Positions 25,356-33,805 of a stretch of DNA of 64,000 nt are shown in pieces. The DNA comes from Fimbriimonadaceae bacterium (lineage in GTDB: Bacteria > Armatimonadota > Fimbriimonadia > Fimbriimonadales > Fimbriimonadaceae). The stretch covers positions 351,564 through 415,563 of the forward strand of contig CP075366.1 of NCBI GenBank assembly GCA_019454145.1, in the 5' to 3' direction. Under the pieces are notes generated by a model. That model ran no database searches. It was not told the DNA's origin and was given only the letters and a program-made list of their open reading frames with translations. The number at the start of each line of letters is the position of its first letter. The stretch's first letter is position 1. The position numbers were made by a program, and so were the translations under genes.

Positions 25356-26201
25356 GTGATTCCAAAAGCACTCCTAGTTTGGTTACTACTGAGCGTTTTG
25401 GCAGTGCTAAACGGTTTGTTTAGAGAGGCCGTTGTTCGACCAAAACTGGGTGAAAGATTAGGTCATGTTTTCAGCACTCTTCTTCTGACCCTCGTAATCC
25501 TGTTTGTAGCTAGCCTTACGCAATCCTGGATCGGCGTCCGTTCTCTTTCAGATGCTTGGATGGTCGGGGCAATTTGGCTCGTGATGACGCTCGCGTTCGA
25601 GTTTCTTGCGGGGCATTACTTGTTTAAGAATCCGTGGAGCAAAATATTTGCTGATTACAATACTTTCAATGGTCGGATTTGGATTCTGATCCCAATAATC
25701 ACCGTGACAGCGATTCCGTTAGCTTTCACGGGCTGGCGGCAGGAGCACATTATCCCATTCCTAATTTGCCAATCTATCGGTGTTGTTAGTCTCACATTAG
25801 CGGTGACCAAGCCCCACATTGCGCGATGGGTGTTAATCGTGATTTTCTTGGCGGCGGCAATTCTCAACGCAAGGCTCGCGCTGACTCAGCCAGCGGTATA
25901 CCAAGACTTCGCTGAATTTGTAATCGTTCCGATTTACCGGGAAATCATTACCGAGCCGTTCAAGTTGTACGCAACCCCAACTGTATTGGGTATTGCCTTT
26001 TGTCAGTTGGTCATTGCTGTTCTATTTGCGCTTGGAAGAAAATCAATGCCAGTTGCGGTCATCGGAGCCTGTTTGTTCTTTGCGGGAATCGCACCATTTG
26101 GTATTGGCAGTGCCTTCCCGTTGAGCGCGCTACTCTCGCTTGCCGCCCTCGCAGCATACGGAGGACTCCATCATATCGAGCAAAAAAGTTCATCAGCCTA
26201 A
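25356..26201 (+). CDS. Hypothetical polytopic membrane protein
   Basis: About eight transmembrane helices spread over 281 residues, with a short basic N-terminus and a hydrophilic tail HIEQKSSSA. No family recognised. The GTG start is supported by a CATAAT box (25343-25348) 7 nt upstream. It sits between the DUF2993 gene and the split carB gene, 42 bases before the latter. No transport or enzyme motif is visible. Confidence 0.7.
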   Translation: MIPKALLVWLLLSVLAVLNGLFREAVVRPKLGERLGHVFSTLLLTLVILFVASLTQSWIGVRSLSDAWMVGAIWLVMTLAFEFLAGHYLFKNPWSKIFADYNTFNGRIWILIPIITVTAIPLAFTGWRQEHIIPFLICQSIGVVSLTLAVTKPHIARWVLIVIFLAAAILNARLALTQPAVYQDFAEFVIVPIYREIITEPFKLYATPTVLGIAFCQLVIAVLFALGRKSMPVAVIGACLFFAGIAPFGIGSAFPLSALLSLAALAAYGGLHHIEQKSSSA

Positions 26202-26243
26202 TGTCAGTGGATAGGGGAGCGGGACAGGTAAAACATACTTTTA

Positions 26244-27920
26244 GTGAGCGAGCGCGTTGTCGTACTGGGATCAGGGCCAATCCGAATCGGCCAAGGCATA
26301 GAATTTGACTACTCCTGCGTGCATTGCGTGTGGACTCTGCAGGAAATGGGCTACAAAGCCGCGATTGTGAACAACAATCCCGAAACAGTTAGCACCGACT
26401 TCGACACCGCCGACGGACTCTATTTTGAACCGGTTGCTCTCGATGAAGTTCTAGATGTATTCGACCACGAACAAGCGAAAGGCGTGGTTGTGCAGTTTGG
26501 CGGTCAGACCGCGATCAACCTAGCGGAAGCCCTTGCGGCGGAAGGAGTTCCGATACTGGGTACTCAACCAGAAGCCATCGCCGCCGCCGAGGATCGAGAC
26601 CAATTTGAAAAACTTTTGGATCGGCTGGGAATTCCAAAACCACCCGGACGTGCGGTGACGAGCCTCGACCAAGCTCTGATCGTGGCGGAAGAAATCAAAT
26701 ATCCGGTTTTGATCCGCCCGAGTTTTGTTCTTGGCGGTCGCGGAATGGAGATCGTCCACGATGCCGACCAACTGCGGAGTTTTTACCAAGAGGCAGAAGA
26801 CGCCAACCCTGGTCAGCCGGTTTTGGTTGATAAGTACTTCTTCGGTCAAGAAGCCGAAGTAGACGTGATTAGCGACGGGGTTGACACGCTGGTTCCGGGA
26901 ATCATGGAGCACATCGAGCGCGCCGGAATTCATAGCGGCGATTCGATGGCAGTCTTCCCGCCGGTGGCGATTGATTCCGAATTACAAGCTCGAATGGTGG
27001 AATCGGCTTGCCTGATTGCCCGTGAGCTCGGGGTTCGCGGCATGATGAACATTCAATTTGTTCTTGTGGATGGGGAAGCCTACGTTTTGGAAGTCAACCC
27101 TCGAGCCAGCCGAACCGTGCCGTATTTGAGCAAGGTCACAGGTGTTCCGATGGTTCAACTCGCAACCCGTTGCATGATGGGCCAAACTCTTGCCGAACTT
27201 GGCTATACAAGTGGCCTTTGGGAACTCGGTTCTACCGACGGGCACATCGTCAAAACCGATACTGCTGCACCAAGGGCAGATGGTTCGATTCGCACGGTAG
27301 ATCAAGTCCGAGCTGGCGTCACTCCGGCGCGGTTATACGCCGTAAAAGCTCCGGTATTCAGTTTCCAAAAACTGGCTTTAGTCGAACCAAGCCTTGGCCC
27401 AGAAATGAAATCCACGGGCGAAATGCTGGGCATTGATGAAACCTACGAGGCCGCTCTTTACAAAGCGATGATCGGTAGTGGAATCACATTCAAACCCAAA
27501 GGGCAAGTGATTATCACGGTTACGGATAGCGATAAGCCAGCGGCAATTGAAATTGGTCGTCGGCTGATGGAGCGGGGTTACGCAATGGGAGCCACGGGAG
27601 GAACCTGCGATGCGCTGAATAACGCGGGAATCCCGTGTGAAAAGCTCAATAAGATTCAGCAAGGGTCGCCTAATCTGCTCGACCGGATTCTGGCGGGTGA
27701 AGTCAGTTTGATGATCAACACTCCCGGCCCGGGGCAGATCGCAGGAAGTGATTCGGCGCGTATCCGACGGGCTTGCATTGAAACCGGAGTTGCGTGTGTG
27801 ACGAGCATTGATACGGCGGTTGCGCTCGCAAAGGTTTTGGACGTATTTGAAGATTCTGGCCGGGCAACTTGCAAAACCATCACCGAACACGTCCAGGGTA
27901 CGGCGAAGACTTTAGCTTAG
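26244..27920 (+). CDS. carB: Carbamoyl-phosphate synthase large subunit, C-terminal half
   Basis: Carries only the second half of CarB. The ATP-grasp synthetase domain begins RVVVLGSGPIRIGQGIEFDY and includes FGGQTAINLA, the ATP-binding stretch PVLIRPSFVLGGRGMEI, and NIQFVLVDGEAYVLEVNPRAS. The MGS-like allosteric domain follows (about residues 425-558, GYAMGATGGTCDAL and LMINTPGP). This half converts carbamate to carbamoyl phosphate. Full CarB is about 1070 residues; this is 558 with a clean GTG start and a CATACT box 4 nt before it. The N-terminal half is not upstream or elsewhere in this window. Split CarB is known from Aquifex and some archaea, so this is probably a functional split rather than a truncation. 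Confidence 0.9.
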   Translation: MSERVVVLGSGPIRIGQGIEFDYSCVHCVWTLQEMGYKAAIVNNNPETVSTDFDTADGLYFEPVALDEVLDVFDHEQAKGVVVQFGGQTAINLAEALAAEGVPILGTQPEAIAAAEDRDQFEKLLDRLGIPKPPGRAVTSLDQALIVAEEIKYPVLIRPSFVLGGRGMEIVHDADQLRSFYQEAEDANPGQPVLVDKYFFGQEAEVDVISDGVDTLVPGIMEHIERAGIHSGDSMAVFPPVAIDSELQARMVESACLIARELGVRGMMNIQFVLVDGEAYVLEVNPRASRTVPYLSKVTGVPMVQLATRCMMGQTLAELGYTSGLWELGSTDGHIVKTDTAAPRADGSIRTVDQVRAGVTPARLYAVKAPVFSFQKLALVEPSLGPEMKSTGEMLGIDETYEAALYKAMIGSGITFKPKGQVIITVTDSDKPAAIEIGRRLMERGYAMGATGGTCDALNNAGIPCEKLNKIQQGSPNLLDRILAGEVSLMINTPGPGQIAGSDSARIRRACIETGVACVTSIDTAVALAKVLDVFEDSGRATCKTITEHVQGTAKTLA

Positions 27921-27924
27921 CTGG

Positions 27925-27930
27925 TAACCT
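27925..27930 (+). promoter_or_regulatory. -10-like box for the bifunctional nuclease gene
   Basis: TAACCT ends 6 bases before the ATG at 27937; the gene before it ends at 27920. The identical TAACCT hexamer stands 6 bases before gpmA. Confidence 0.5.
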
Positions 27931-27936
27931 TAAATC

Positions 27937-28434
27937 ATGCCGGACGAGCCGCGAGAAGAACCCGAAGATCTGGATCAGCCACCGGCGTTTTTCCCTTACG
28001 AAGAGCCAACGCCCGTTGATGACGAGATTGATTACGGGAACCCGGTAGAGGTTCGCGTTGAGGCGGTTTTTGCGGCTCAGGCTCAAGATTCCATCCAGCG
28101 ATTTGTGTTGCTGAGCGATGGCTCTCGAAAGCTTCCGATTGTGATTGGTGGCTTTGAGGCAACCGCCATCAGTTCTCACATCGGCAACCACCAGCCAGAT
28201 CGCCCGATGACGCACGACCTTCTCAAGAAAGTGATCGAACGGCTCGGCGGGGAAGTCAAACGGATCGATATAGACGACTTTTTGGGAAGCACCTATTACG
28301 CAAAGATTCTGCTGGACACTGGGAACGAAGATATGGTGATTGACGCCCGCCCCAGCGACGCGATAGCACTTGCCGTGCGCGTAGATGCCCCCATTTTTGT
28401 AGCGGAAGGCATCTTAGAGCAGCATGGTCACTAA
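27937..28434 (+). CDS. Bifunctional nuclease (BFN, DUF151) domain protein
   Basis: Small acidic-N-terminus protein (about 165 residues) with the DUF151/BFN domain: FVLLSDGSRKLPIVIGGFEATAI, then RPMTHDLLKKVIERLGGEVKRI, YYAKILLD and the closing IDARPSDAIALAVRVDAPIFV. The family has reported DNase/RNase activity in plants and is widespread but poorly studied in bacteria. Its stop TAA lies inside CTAA, which also encodes, on the other strand, the stop of the detached HerA-like 3'-end copy. It starts 16 bases after carB. Confidence 0.88.
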   Translation: MPDEPREEPEDLDQPPAFFPYEEPTPVDDEIDYGNPVEVRVEAVFAAQAQDSIQRFVLLSDGSRKLPIVIGGFEATAISSHIGNHQPDRPMTHDLLKKVIERLGGEVKRIDIDDFLGSTYYAKILLDTGNEDMVIDARPSDAIALAVRVDAPIFVAEGILEQHGH

Positions 28435-28547
28435 CGACCTTTGAATATCCCGCCTAGTAGTCCGCGGAGAATCTTTCCGCTGTTCTTACTGAGTTCCCGC
28501 CCAATTTGAGTACCGGCGGAACATATAGTGGATTTCAACATTATTTC
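28431..28547 (-). repeat. Left direct repeat: detached 3' end of the HerA-like gene
   Basis: 117 bases match 30648-30764 without gaps. By hand count about 97 positions are identical. Most differences fall at silent codon positions: the 38 encoded residues differ at only 3 (for example KSTIC for KSTMR). The copy therefore diverged while still coding and was later separated from its gene. Confidence 0.9.
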
Positions 28548-28578
28548 ACTCAAAGCACTGAAAATAGTAGACATATGA

Positions 28579-28584
28579 TATACT
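28579..28584 (+). promoter_or_regulatory. -10-like box for the KAP NTPase gene
   Basis: TATACT ends 6 bases before the GTG at 28591, inside the AT-rich 43-base gap after the left repeat. It decides the GTG over the TTG at 28585. Confidence 0.5.
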
Positions 28585-28590
28585 TTGGGC

Positions 28591-30651
28591 GTGAACAGTA
28601 AAGAAGATAGGTTGTCTCGTACTGATGCAGCAAAGGCCTTCGCAAAAGCCATCAATGAAGTACCCGCCGAAGAGTCCCAAACCTTTGCCATATGTGGAGA
28701 GTGGGGCACAGGCAAAACATTTTTTGCCGAAATGGTCATTGAAAAGGTAGTGGCAGAAAAAATACGCCTAAACAGCTGGGCTCTTGGTTCGCATTCCGCA
28801 TTTGTTGAAGATTTAGCCTCTCAACTTTCAGATCGCCTGGCGATCAGCAAAAATCCACATGAGCGAGCTGAGATATACCTGTCTTTAACAAGATTTTCTA
28901 CGATCGTTGGTACTACCCTTACTGCAGTAGGAGTTAAGCCTGAAGGCGTAGCAATTTTAGCTTTAGCCACGCTATTCGGGCTAGCTAGCAAATCGCTTAA
29001 AAACTTGAAATCAAGAAGCACCTTAAGGCAAGAACTTTCAGAAACATGCAGAAAACTTGGGAAACCGATATGGATAATAATTGACGATATCGATAGAATG
29101 TCAACCGAGGATGTAAGAGAGGTCATGCGGGTAGTTTCTTGTTACCGAGAATTGCCATATATAAAATTCCTGATTATCTTTGACTATGACTATGTCCTCA
29201 ATGCATTTCAAGGATATGAGAAAGAGAATAGAGAAGAATTCCTAGAGAAATTAGTAGACTTCAAAGAATTTCTACCTCCAATAGATTCAAATGAAATAAT
29301 GAGCCGCTTCTATGAGTCTATGGAGTCAGCCTTTCCACAAGAGTTTTCTAGGTCTGAAGAATTAACTGACAACAATGAAAGATGGACTAAGATAGTAGTT
29401 AGCCTGCTCTTGACGTACAGGCAACTAGAAAAATTTGAGAGGATCCTCAAATACAAAATAGATGGATGTATCGTCAATGGCATACGTTATGGACACTCAA
29501 CAGATTTAGCACTGTTGTCAATTCTGCAGCTAAGATGTCCAAAGTTATTTCATCTTCTAATGATGTTAGATCGAGGCGGAGAGCGAACCATATTTGGAGA
29601 ATCGACATTCCTTATTAAAAACGGAAACAAAGTTCCAGAGTTTTATGCGCGTTTCAAAGAAAATATCAGAGAGTTAGGTGAGGGTGAAATTGCCGCTGTT
29701 CGATTAATTTTTCAAACACTCTACCCGATGATTGATTGGTCTAGCGGCGAAGTCGGTGATTTCAATAGGCGAGACGAGTATTCAAAAAAGAGATTTAGGG
29801 ATGATCGGTGGAGGCCTTTGTACAGAAAAAGAGACTTGACAAAGATTTGGCTAACTGATGATGAATGGGATTTGATATCGGAAGAAGCTAGGAATGGAGT
29901 TATCGACATTGAGACTTTTACGTGGCAGTCAGATACACAAGAAAGCATGATTAAGGCTAACTGCATTTTTAGTCGTGTAGGAGAATGGGATTCTGCTCTC
30001 AAGATTTCTATTGTGCGCAAGTGTCTGGATGAAATCCGATTGATTAGATGTCAGCCGGCAGACTGGGTAAACGTAAGAAAATATAATAAATATATGGAAT
30101 ACATTAGTGATATTTTGCTTAAAATAGAGTTGCAGGACATTTTTACCCAAGGACTATTCGACGAAATTATTGAGGATACGTCCGTAGTTACATATTGCCT
30201 TTTTTATTGGCATTTCTCTAGAGGCGTAGATGCAAATGGGGAATATTTGAAGTCACTTTGGCTATATAAAGAGGAAATCGAGAGAAGATTTAAAGAAATG
30301 CTAGACCAAAGGACTCTTTATGACGACGGCGGTTGGCTTGAATTGGCATATAGAAAATTATGTTCGATAAATAGGAGGGAAGCAGAACAAATGGAGTTCA
30401 TGAATGATGATTTGCTCTTTAAGAAATACCTTGAAGGGGTGCTGGTTCATAGACATGACCCCAAAAATGAAATTCTGGTTTCTTCACATCGAATCGATGA
30501 TCCTTTTGTTAATAGGATAGTGAATTTTAAAGGTGAGCTGAATACAGCCGCTAGGCAAGTTCAGGTAGATTATCAAGATGCCCTTGAAAAGGCGAAAGCA
30601 GGTGATTGGGAACTTTCAGTGCCCCAGGACAAGGATAACGGTGATTTCTAA
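28591..30651 (+). CDS. KAP family P-loop NTPase, candidate defence protein
   Basis: KAP NTPase of about 686 residues. Walker A GEWGTGKT is at residues 36-43 and Walker B IIIDDIDR at 162-169, with the family's DD-x-DR ending. Between them lies a hydrophobic pair of segments (about 102-132, GTTLTAVGV and [14 protein letters not shown]), as in KAP proteins that carry membrane helices inside the ATPase domain. The C-terminal 450 residues are charged, mostly helical and unassigned. The family includes plasmid PifA, which blocks phage T7 growth, so a phage-defence role is a reasonable inference. It is AT-richer than flanking genes and flanked by 117-base direct repeats. Its stop codon lies in the right repeat. 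Confidence 0.88.
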   Translation: MNSKEDRLSRTDAAKAFAKAINEVPAEESQTFAICGEWGTGKTFFAEMVIEKVVAEKIRLNSWALGSHSAFVEDLASQLSDRLAISKNPHERAEIYLSLTRFSTIVGTTLTAVGVKPEGVAILALATLFGLASKSLKNLKSRSTLRQELSETCRKLGKPIWIIIDDIDRMSTEDVREVMRVVSCYRELPYIKFLIIFDYDYVLNAFQGYEKENREEFLEKLVDFKEFLPPIDSNEIMSRFYESMESAFPQEFSRSEELTDNNERWTKIVVSLLLTYRQLEKFERILKYKIDGCIVNGIRYGHSTDLALLSILQLRCPKLFHLLMMLDRGGERTIFGESTFLIKNGNKVPEFYARFKENIRELGEGEIAAVRLIFQTLYPMIDWSSGEVGDFNRRDEYSKKRFRDDRWRPLYRKRDLTKIWLTDDEWDLISEEARNGVIDIETFTWQSDTQESMIKANCIFSRVGEWDSALKISIVRKCLDEIRLIRCQPADWVNVRKYNKYMEYISDILLKIELQDIFTQGLFDEIIEDTSVVTYCLFYWHFSRGVDANGEYLKSLWLYKEEIERRFKEMLDQRTLYDDGGWLELAYRKLCSINRREAEQMEFMNDDLLFKKYLEGVLVHRHDPKNEILVSSHRIDDPFVNRIVNFKGELNTAARQVQVDYQDALEKAKAGDWELSVPQDKDNGDF

Positions 30652-30764
30652 CGACCTTTGAATATCCCGCCGAGTAGCCCACGAAGGATTTTCCCACTGT
30701 TCTTGCTTAGTTCTCGCCCGATTTGAGTGCCAGCGGAACGCATGGTGGATTTCAGCATTGCTTC
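30648..30764 (-). repeat. Right direct repeat: native 3' end of the HerA-like gene
   Basis: The coding end of the intact HerA-like gene, repeated at 28431-28547. The repeat begins at the shared CTAA that also supplies the stop of the KAP gene (30649-30651). Confidence 0.9.
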
Positions 30765-32171
30765 GACTGGAGTTTCACGCGTTGACCTCGCGCGGCTAGT
30801 GACTCGGTTCGTTCTTTCTGCCTCTTTTGCGGCGTCCGCTTCCGCTTTTGCTTTCGCGGCGGCTTCTTCTGCCTTGGCGGCTTCTGCGGCAGCGAGTTCG
30901 GCGCGTTTGGTGAGGATTTCGTAAGCAGATTCGCGGTCAATTTCCTTGTTGTACGTCATCCCGACCGGAGAATTCGCCATGATCTTGGCTCGCTCTTCGG
31001 GAGTTGCGGGGCCAAGGCGACTACTCGGCGGACGGATCAACGTTTTTTGAACGATGATCGGCGTTCCTTTGCCTTCCAATGTGCTAACCAACGCTTCGCC
31101 GACTCCAAGTTGGGTGATGATTTCTTCGGTTTTGAAAGCCGGGTTTTGGCGGAATGTTTCAGCCGCTGATCGCACCGCTTTCTGGTCGCGAGGAGTGAAT
31201 GCCCGCAATGCGTGTTGGAACCGGTTTCCAAGTTGACCCAGAACCGTATCAGGAATATCGAGCGGATTTTGGCTAACAAAGAAAACCCCAACCCCCTTGG
31301 AACGGATCAGGCGAACCACTTGCTCGACTTTGTCCACCAGTGCTTTGGGCGCATCGTTGAACAGCAAATGCGCTTCGTCGAAGAAGAAAACGAGCTTTGG
31401 TTTCTCCAGATCGCCGACTTCGGGGAGTTCTTCAAAAAGCTCACTCAGTAGCCAAAGTAGGAAAGTGGAATACAAAGCCGGGCTTTGCATCAACTTATCA
31501 CTGGCGAGGATATTGATGAACCCTTGACCGTCATGAGTGGTGCGCATAAGATCGCTTAGCTCCAATGCCGGCTCACCAAAGAATGCTGCCGCTCCTTGTT
31601 GTTCAAGAACAAGCAATCCGCGCTGAATCGCACCAACTGAAGCACTGCTGACCTGTCCATATTCCGATTGGATATCTTTAGCGTTATCGGCGATAAAGTT
31701 GAGCATCGCCTTGAGGTCTTTGAGGTCAAGTAAGAGCAGACCTTGGTCGTCGGCGATTTTGAATGCGATATTGAGAACGCCTTCTTGCGTATCGTTTAGG
31801 CCAAGCAAGCGCGAAAGCAACAGCGGCCCCATTTCAGAAACAGTCGCCCGCAGTCGGTGACCTTGCTCACCAAATACATCCCAAAAAATTACGGGGCAGG
31901 CTTTGTATTCCAACGTGCTGAGATCAATGACTTGAGCGCGTTCTTCAAGCTTTGGGTTTCCGCCGCCCGCTATGGCCATACCGCTGAGGTCGCCCTTGAC
32001 ATCCGCCATAAAAACGGGTGTCCCCATTCGTGAAAACTGTTCGGCAAGAATTTGTAGGGTAACCGTCTTCCCAGTTCCAGTTGCTCCGGCAATCATTCCG
32101 TGGCGGTTGGCCAGTTGCGGGAGAAGATTCACGGGTTGATCAGATTTTCCGACAAAGATTGGGTCAGCCAT
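30648..32171 (-). CDS. HerA-like (DUF853) ATPase
   Basis: Cytoplasmic ATPase related to the HerA/FtsK helicase group; Escherichia coli YjgR is a family member. Walker A GATGTGKT is at residues 29-36 and Walker B is in [13 protein letters not shown]. It is followed by a sensor-like [23 protein letters not shown]. An Ala- and Glu-rich coiled stretch (about 425-455) comes before a conserved tail [20 protein letters not shown]. The function is unproven. TAACCT occurs far upstream, but GGAAAA before the ATG acts as a normal ribosome site here. The 3' end abuts the KAP gene, with overlapping stop codons. Confidence 0.9.
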   Translation of the reverse strand: MADPIFVGKSDQPVNLLPQLANRHGMIAGATGTGKTVTLQILAEQFSRMGTPVFMADVKGDLSGMAIAGGGNPKLEERAQVIDLSTLEYKACPVIFWDVFGEQGHRLRATVSEMGPLLLSRLLGLNDTQEGVLNIAFKIADDQGLLLLDLKDLKAMLNFIADNAKDIQSEYGQVSSASVGAIQRGLLVLEQQGAAAFFGEPALELSDLMRTTHDGQGFINILASDKLMQSPALYSTFLLWLLSELFEELPEVGDLEKPKLVFFFDEAHLLFNDAPKALVDKVEQVVRLIRSKGVGVFFVSQNPLDIPDTVLGQLGNRFQHALRAFTPRDQKAVRSAAETFRQNPAFKTEEIITQLGVGEALVSTLEGKGTPIIVQKTLIRPPSSRLGPATPEERAKIMANSPVGMTYNKEIDRESAYEILTKRAELAAAEAAKAEEAAAKAKAEADAAKEAERTNRVTSRARSTRETPVEAMLKSTMRSAGTQIGRELSKNSGKILRGLLGGIFKGR

Positions 32172-32234
32172 TTTTATTTTCCAAATTGATGCTCAACTAG
32201 GTTACCGCAGGGCCGGGACCGGTTTTGTAATTGG

Positions 32235-32240
32235 TAAGAT
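32235..32240 (+). promoter_or_regulatory. -10-like box for the second Gfo/Idh gene
   Basis: TAAGAT ends 8 bases before the ATG at 32249. Confidence 0.45.
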
Positions 32241-32248
32241 GAAAAGCG

Positions 32249-33325
32249 ATGGCTAAGAAGCTGAAAGTTGGTGTGATTGGGGCGGGGATGATTGCAAACC
32301 ATGCCCACATTCCGGGATACCTTTCAATTCCCGATGAATGTGAAATTAAATGGTTGTGCGATATCAAGCCAGATGTTTTGAAGGAAGTCGGAACCAAGTA
32401 TTCGATTTCAAATTTGACTGCAGACTATCGAGATTTGCTCAACGACCCAGAAATTGACGCTGTCAGTGTTGCCACGCCAAACCTTGAGCACATGCAAATG
32501 ACGGTGGATGCCCTGAAAGCGGGCAAACACGTCTTGTGCGAAAAGCCACTTTCGATGAACGCTGATCAGAGCAAGGCCATGTGCCGAGCTGCGAAAGATT
32601 CCGGCAAGATTCTGCAAGTGGGTTTGCAGTACCGCTTCTGCGGCCCTGGTTTGTTCATGAAGGAATACATTGATAAAGGCCACATGGGCGACGTTTATTA
32701 CGGTCGCGCTCAAGCTCTGCGCCGACGCGGTGTTCCTGGTTGGGGTGTATTCACCAACAAAGAAAAGCAAGGCGGCGGCCCGCTGATTGATATCGGTGTG
32801 CACATTCTGGATTTCACTTTGTTCCTTATGGGTTATCCAAAACCGGTGAGCGCGAGTGGCAAAACCTGGGACATATTGGGCAAAAATCCGAACCTCACCA
32901 ACTTTATGGGTGATTTCGACCGCGATAAATTCACAGTTGAAGATATGGCAGTTGGTTTTATCCGGTTTGAAGATGGTCAGGTGGTAACGCTGGAATCCAG
33001 CTTTATGGCGAACATTGAGCAAGAGTTCTTTAAAACCACGCTTATGGGAACCAAATCTGGCGCGGAAGTCTGCCCCGGGTTCAGCAACGATCCAATCGTG
33101 ATCTTCAGCGAGCGGGATAAGCAGGTGTTCAACGAGCGCCCGGTGAATATCCCCGATATCAAATCATCCCATGTCAAAGAAGTCCAAGAGTTTGTTGCTA
33201 CCATTCAAGAAGGCGGCAAATCCAAGGTTCCGGGCGAACATGGTCTGATCCTCAACGCGATTTTCGATGCCTTGTATAAGAGCACGGAAACTGGGGTTGA
33301 AGAGAAGATCGACTTAAGCTATTAG
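32249..33325 (+). CDS. Gfo/Idh/MocA family oxidoreductase (second)
   Basis: NAD(P)-dependent sugar-type dehydrogenase, 358 residues. Rossmann start KVGVIGAGMIANHAHIPGY, EKP motif in HVLCEKPLSMNADQ, and D-x-x-x-H in GGPLIDIGVHILDFTLFLMG. It belongs to the longer subgroup with an NFMGDFDRDKFTVEDMAVGF insertion. It is not closely similar to the one at 17908. A strong terminator follows. The substrate is unknown. Confidence 0.9.
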   Translation: MAKKLKVGVIGAGMIANHAHIPGYLSIPDECEIKWLCDIKPDVLKEVGTKYSISNLTADYRDLLNDPEIDAVSVATPNLEHMQMTVDALKAGKHVLCEKPLSMNADQSKAMCRAAKDSGKILQVGLQYRFCGPGLFMKEYIDKGHMGDVYYGRAQALRRRGVPGWGVFTNKEKQGGGPLIDIGVHILDFTLFLMGYPKPVSASGKTWDILGKNPNLTNFMGDFDRDKFTVEDMAVGFIRFEDGQVVTLESSFMANIEQEFFKTTLMGTKSGAEVCPGFSNDPIVIFSERDKQVFNERPVNIPDIKSSHVKEVQEFVATIQEGGKSKVPGEHGLILNAIFDALYKSTETGVEEKIDLSY

Positions 33326-33335
33326 GATTTGTATT

Positions 33336-33376
33336 GCTGGCGTGCTTGATAAAGACACGCCAGCATTCTTATTTTT
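33336..33376 (+). terminator. Rho-independent terminator after the oxidoreductase
   Basis: GCTGGCGTG pairs with CACGCCAGC across an 11-base loop and is followed by ATTCTTATTTTTT. It starts 10 bases after the stop codon. Confidence 0.85.
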
Positions 33377-33386
33377 TGAGGATTAT

Positions 33387-33617
33387 ATGAAGAAGACAAA
33401 ATTTAGCTGGACTAGGATAGCCTCATTTGTTGGACTCTTCTTATGGACGCAGTTGTCTATGTATGTGGGATTTCTTATTGGGCATTTCTATGAATTCACG
33501 CTCATAGTTGGCATGGGTGTACCAGTCATTGCTCTTTACATAGCCTATCTGGTCAGCGCAGGAAAAGAAGTCGGAGCGAAAACAAATGAGATTCCACATC
33601 TCCCTCACCATTTTTAG
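33387..33617 (+). CDS. Small two-helix membrane protein
   Basis: About 76 residues from the ATG at 33387, which has GAGGA just upstream. A basic N-terminus (KKTKFSWTR) is followed by two transmembrane helices (IASFVGLFLWTQLSMYVGF and FTLIVGMGVPVIALYIAYLV) and a His-containing tail EIPHLPHHF. No family recognised. A longer ORF start at 33342 lies inside the preceding terminator and is unlikely. Confidence 0.6.
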   Translation: MKKTKFSWTRIASFVGLFLWTQLSMYVGFLIGHFYEFTLIVGMGVPVIALYIAYLVSAGKEVGAKTNEIPHLPHHF

Positions 33618-33633
33618 GGACACATCCTTTTCA

Positions 33634-33800
33634 ACCCCCTACCTTTGGTAAACAAAGGTAGGGTCACTTAACATAAACAAAACAGTGCCAATACTTTCCC
33701 TCCCCAAGGTTGGGGGGTTAGGGCGGGGTTGATTTCTCGCACAGGCTTTTGAAACCATTTAACCCCTCCTTTAATTCCTCCCCAGAATTGGGGAGGAGAA
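33634..33800. repeat. Intergenic palindromic repeat cluster 2
   Basis: Three hairpins between the convergent small membrane gene and purF: CCCTACCTTTG...CAAAGGTAGGG at 33637-33663, CCCTCCCC...GGGGGG at 33698-33718 with a GGGCGGGGTTGA arm, and TTCCTCCCC...GGGGAGGAGAA at 33776-33800 with an AACCCCTCC arm. Confidence 0.85.
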
Positions 33801-33805
33801 GGGAA

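Larger units (their letters stand above)
28431..30651. mobile_element. Candidate inserted single-gene island (KAP NTPase)
   Basis: A unit made of the left repeat plus one AT-rich gene, placed exactly at the 3' end of the HerA-like gene, whose 3' 117 bases are present on both sides. The joint on each side is the same CTAA, giving a stop to the plus-strand gene and to the minus-strand gene. There is no integrase or transposase and there are no terminal inverted repeats, so the mover is unknown. Confidence 0.6.

Noticed and set aside
28431-28739. Minus-strand ORF of 102 codons over the start of the KAP gene
   Set aside because: Only its last 38 codons are meaningful, as the detached HerA-like 3' end; the rest is antisense to the KAP gene.
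28431-30764. KAP island as an insertion sequence or transposon
   Set aside because: There is no transposase, no terminal inverted repeats, and the flanking repeats are 117 bases of coding sequence rather than a short target duplication.
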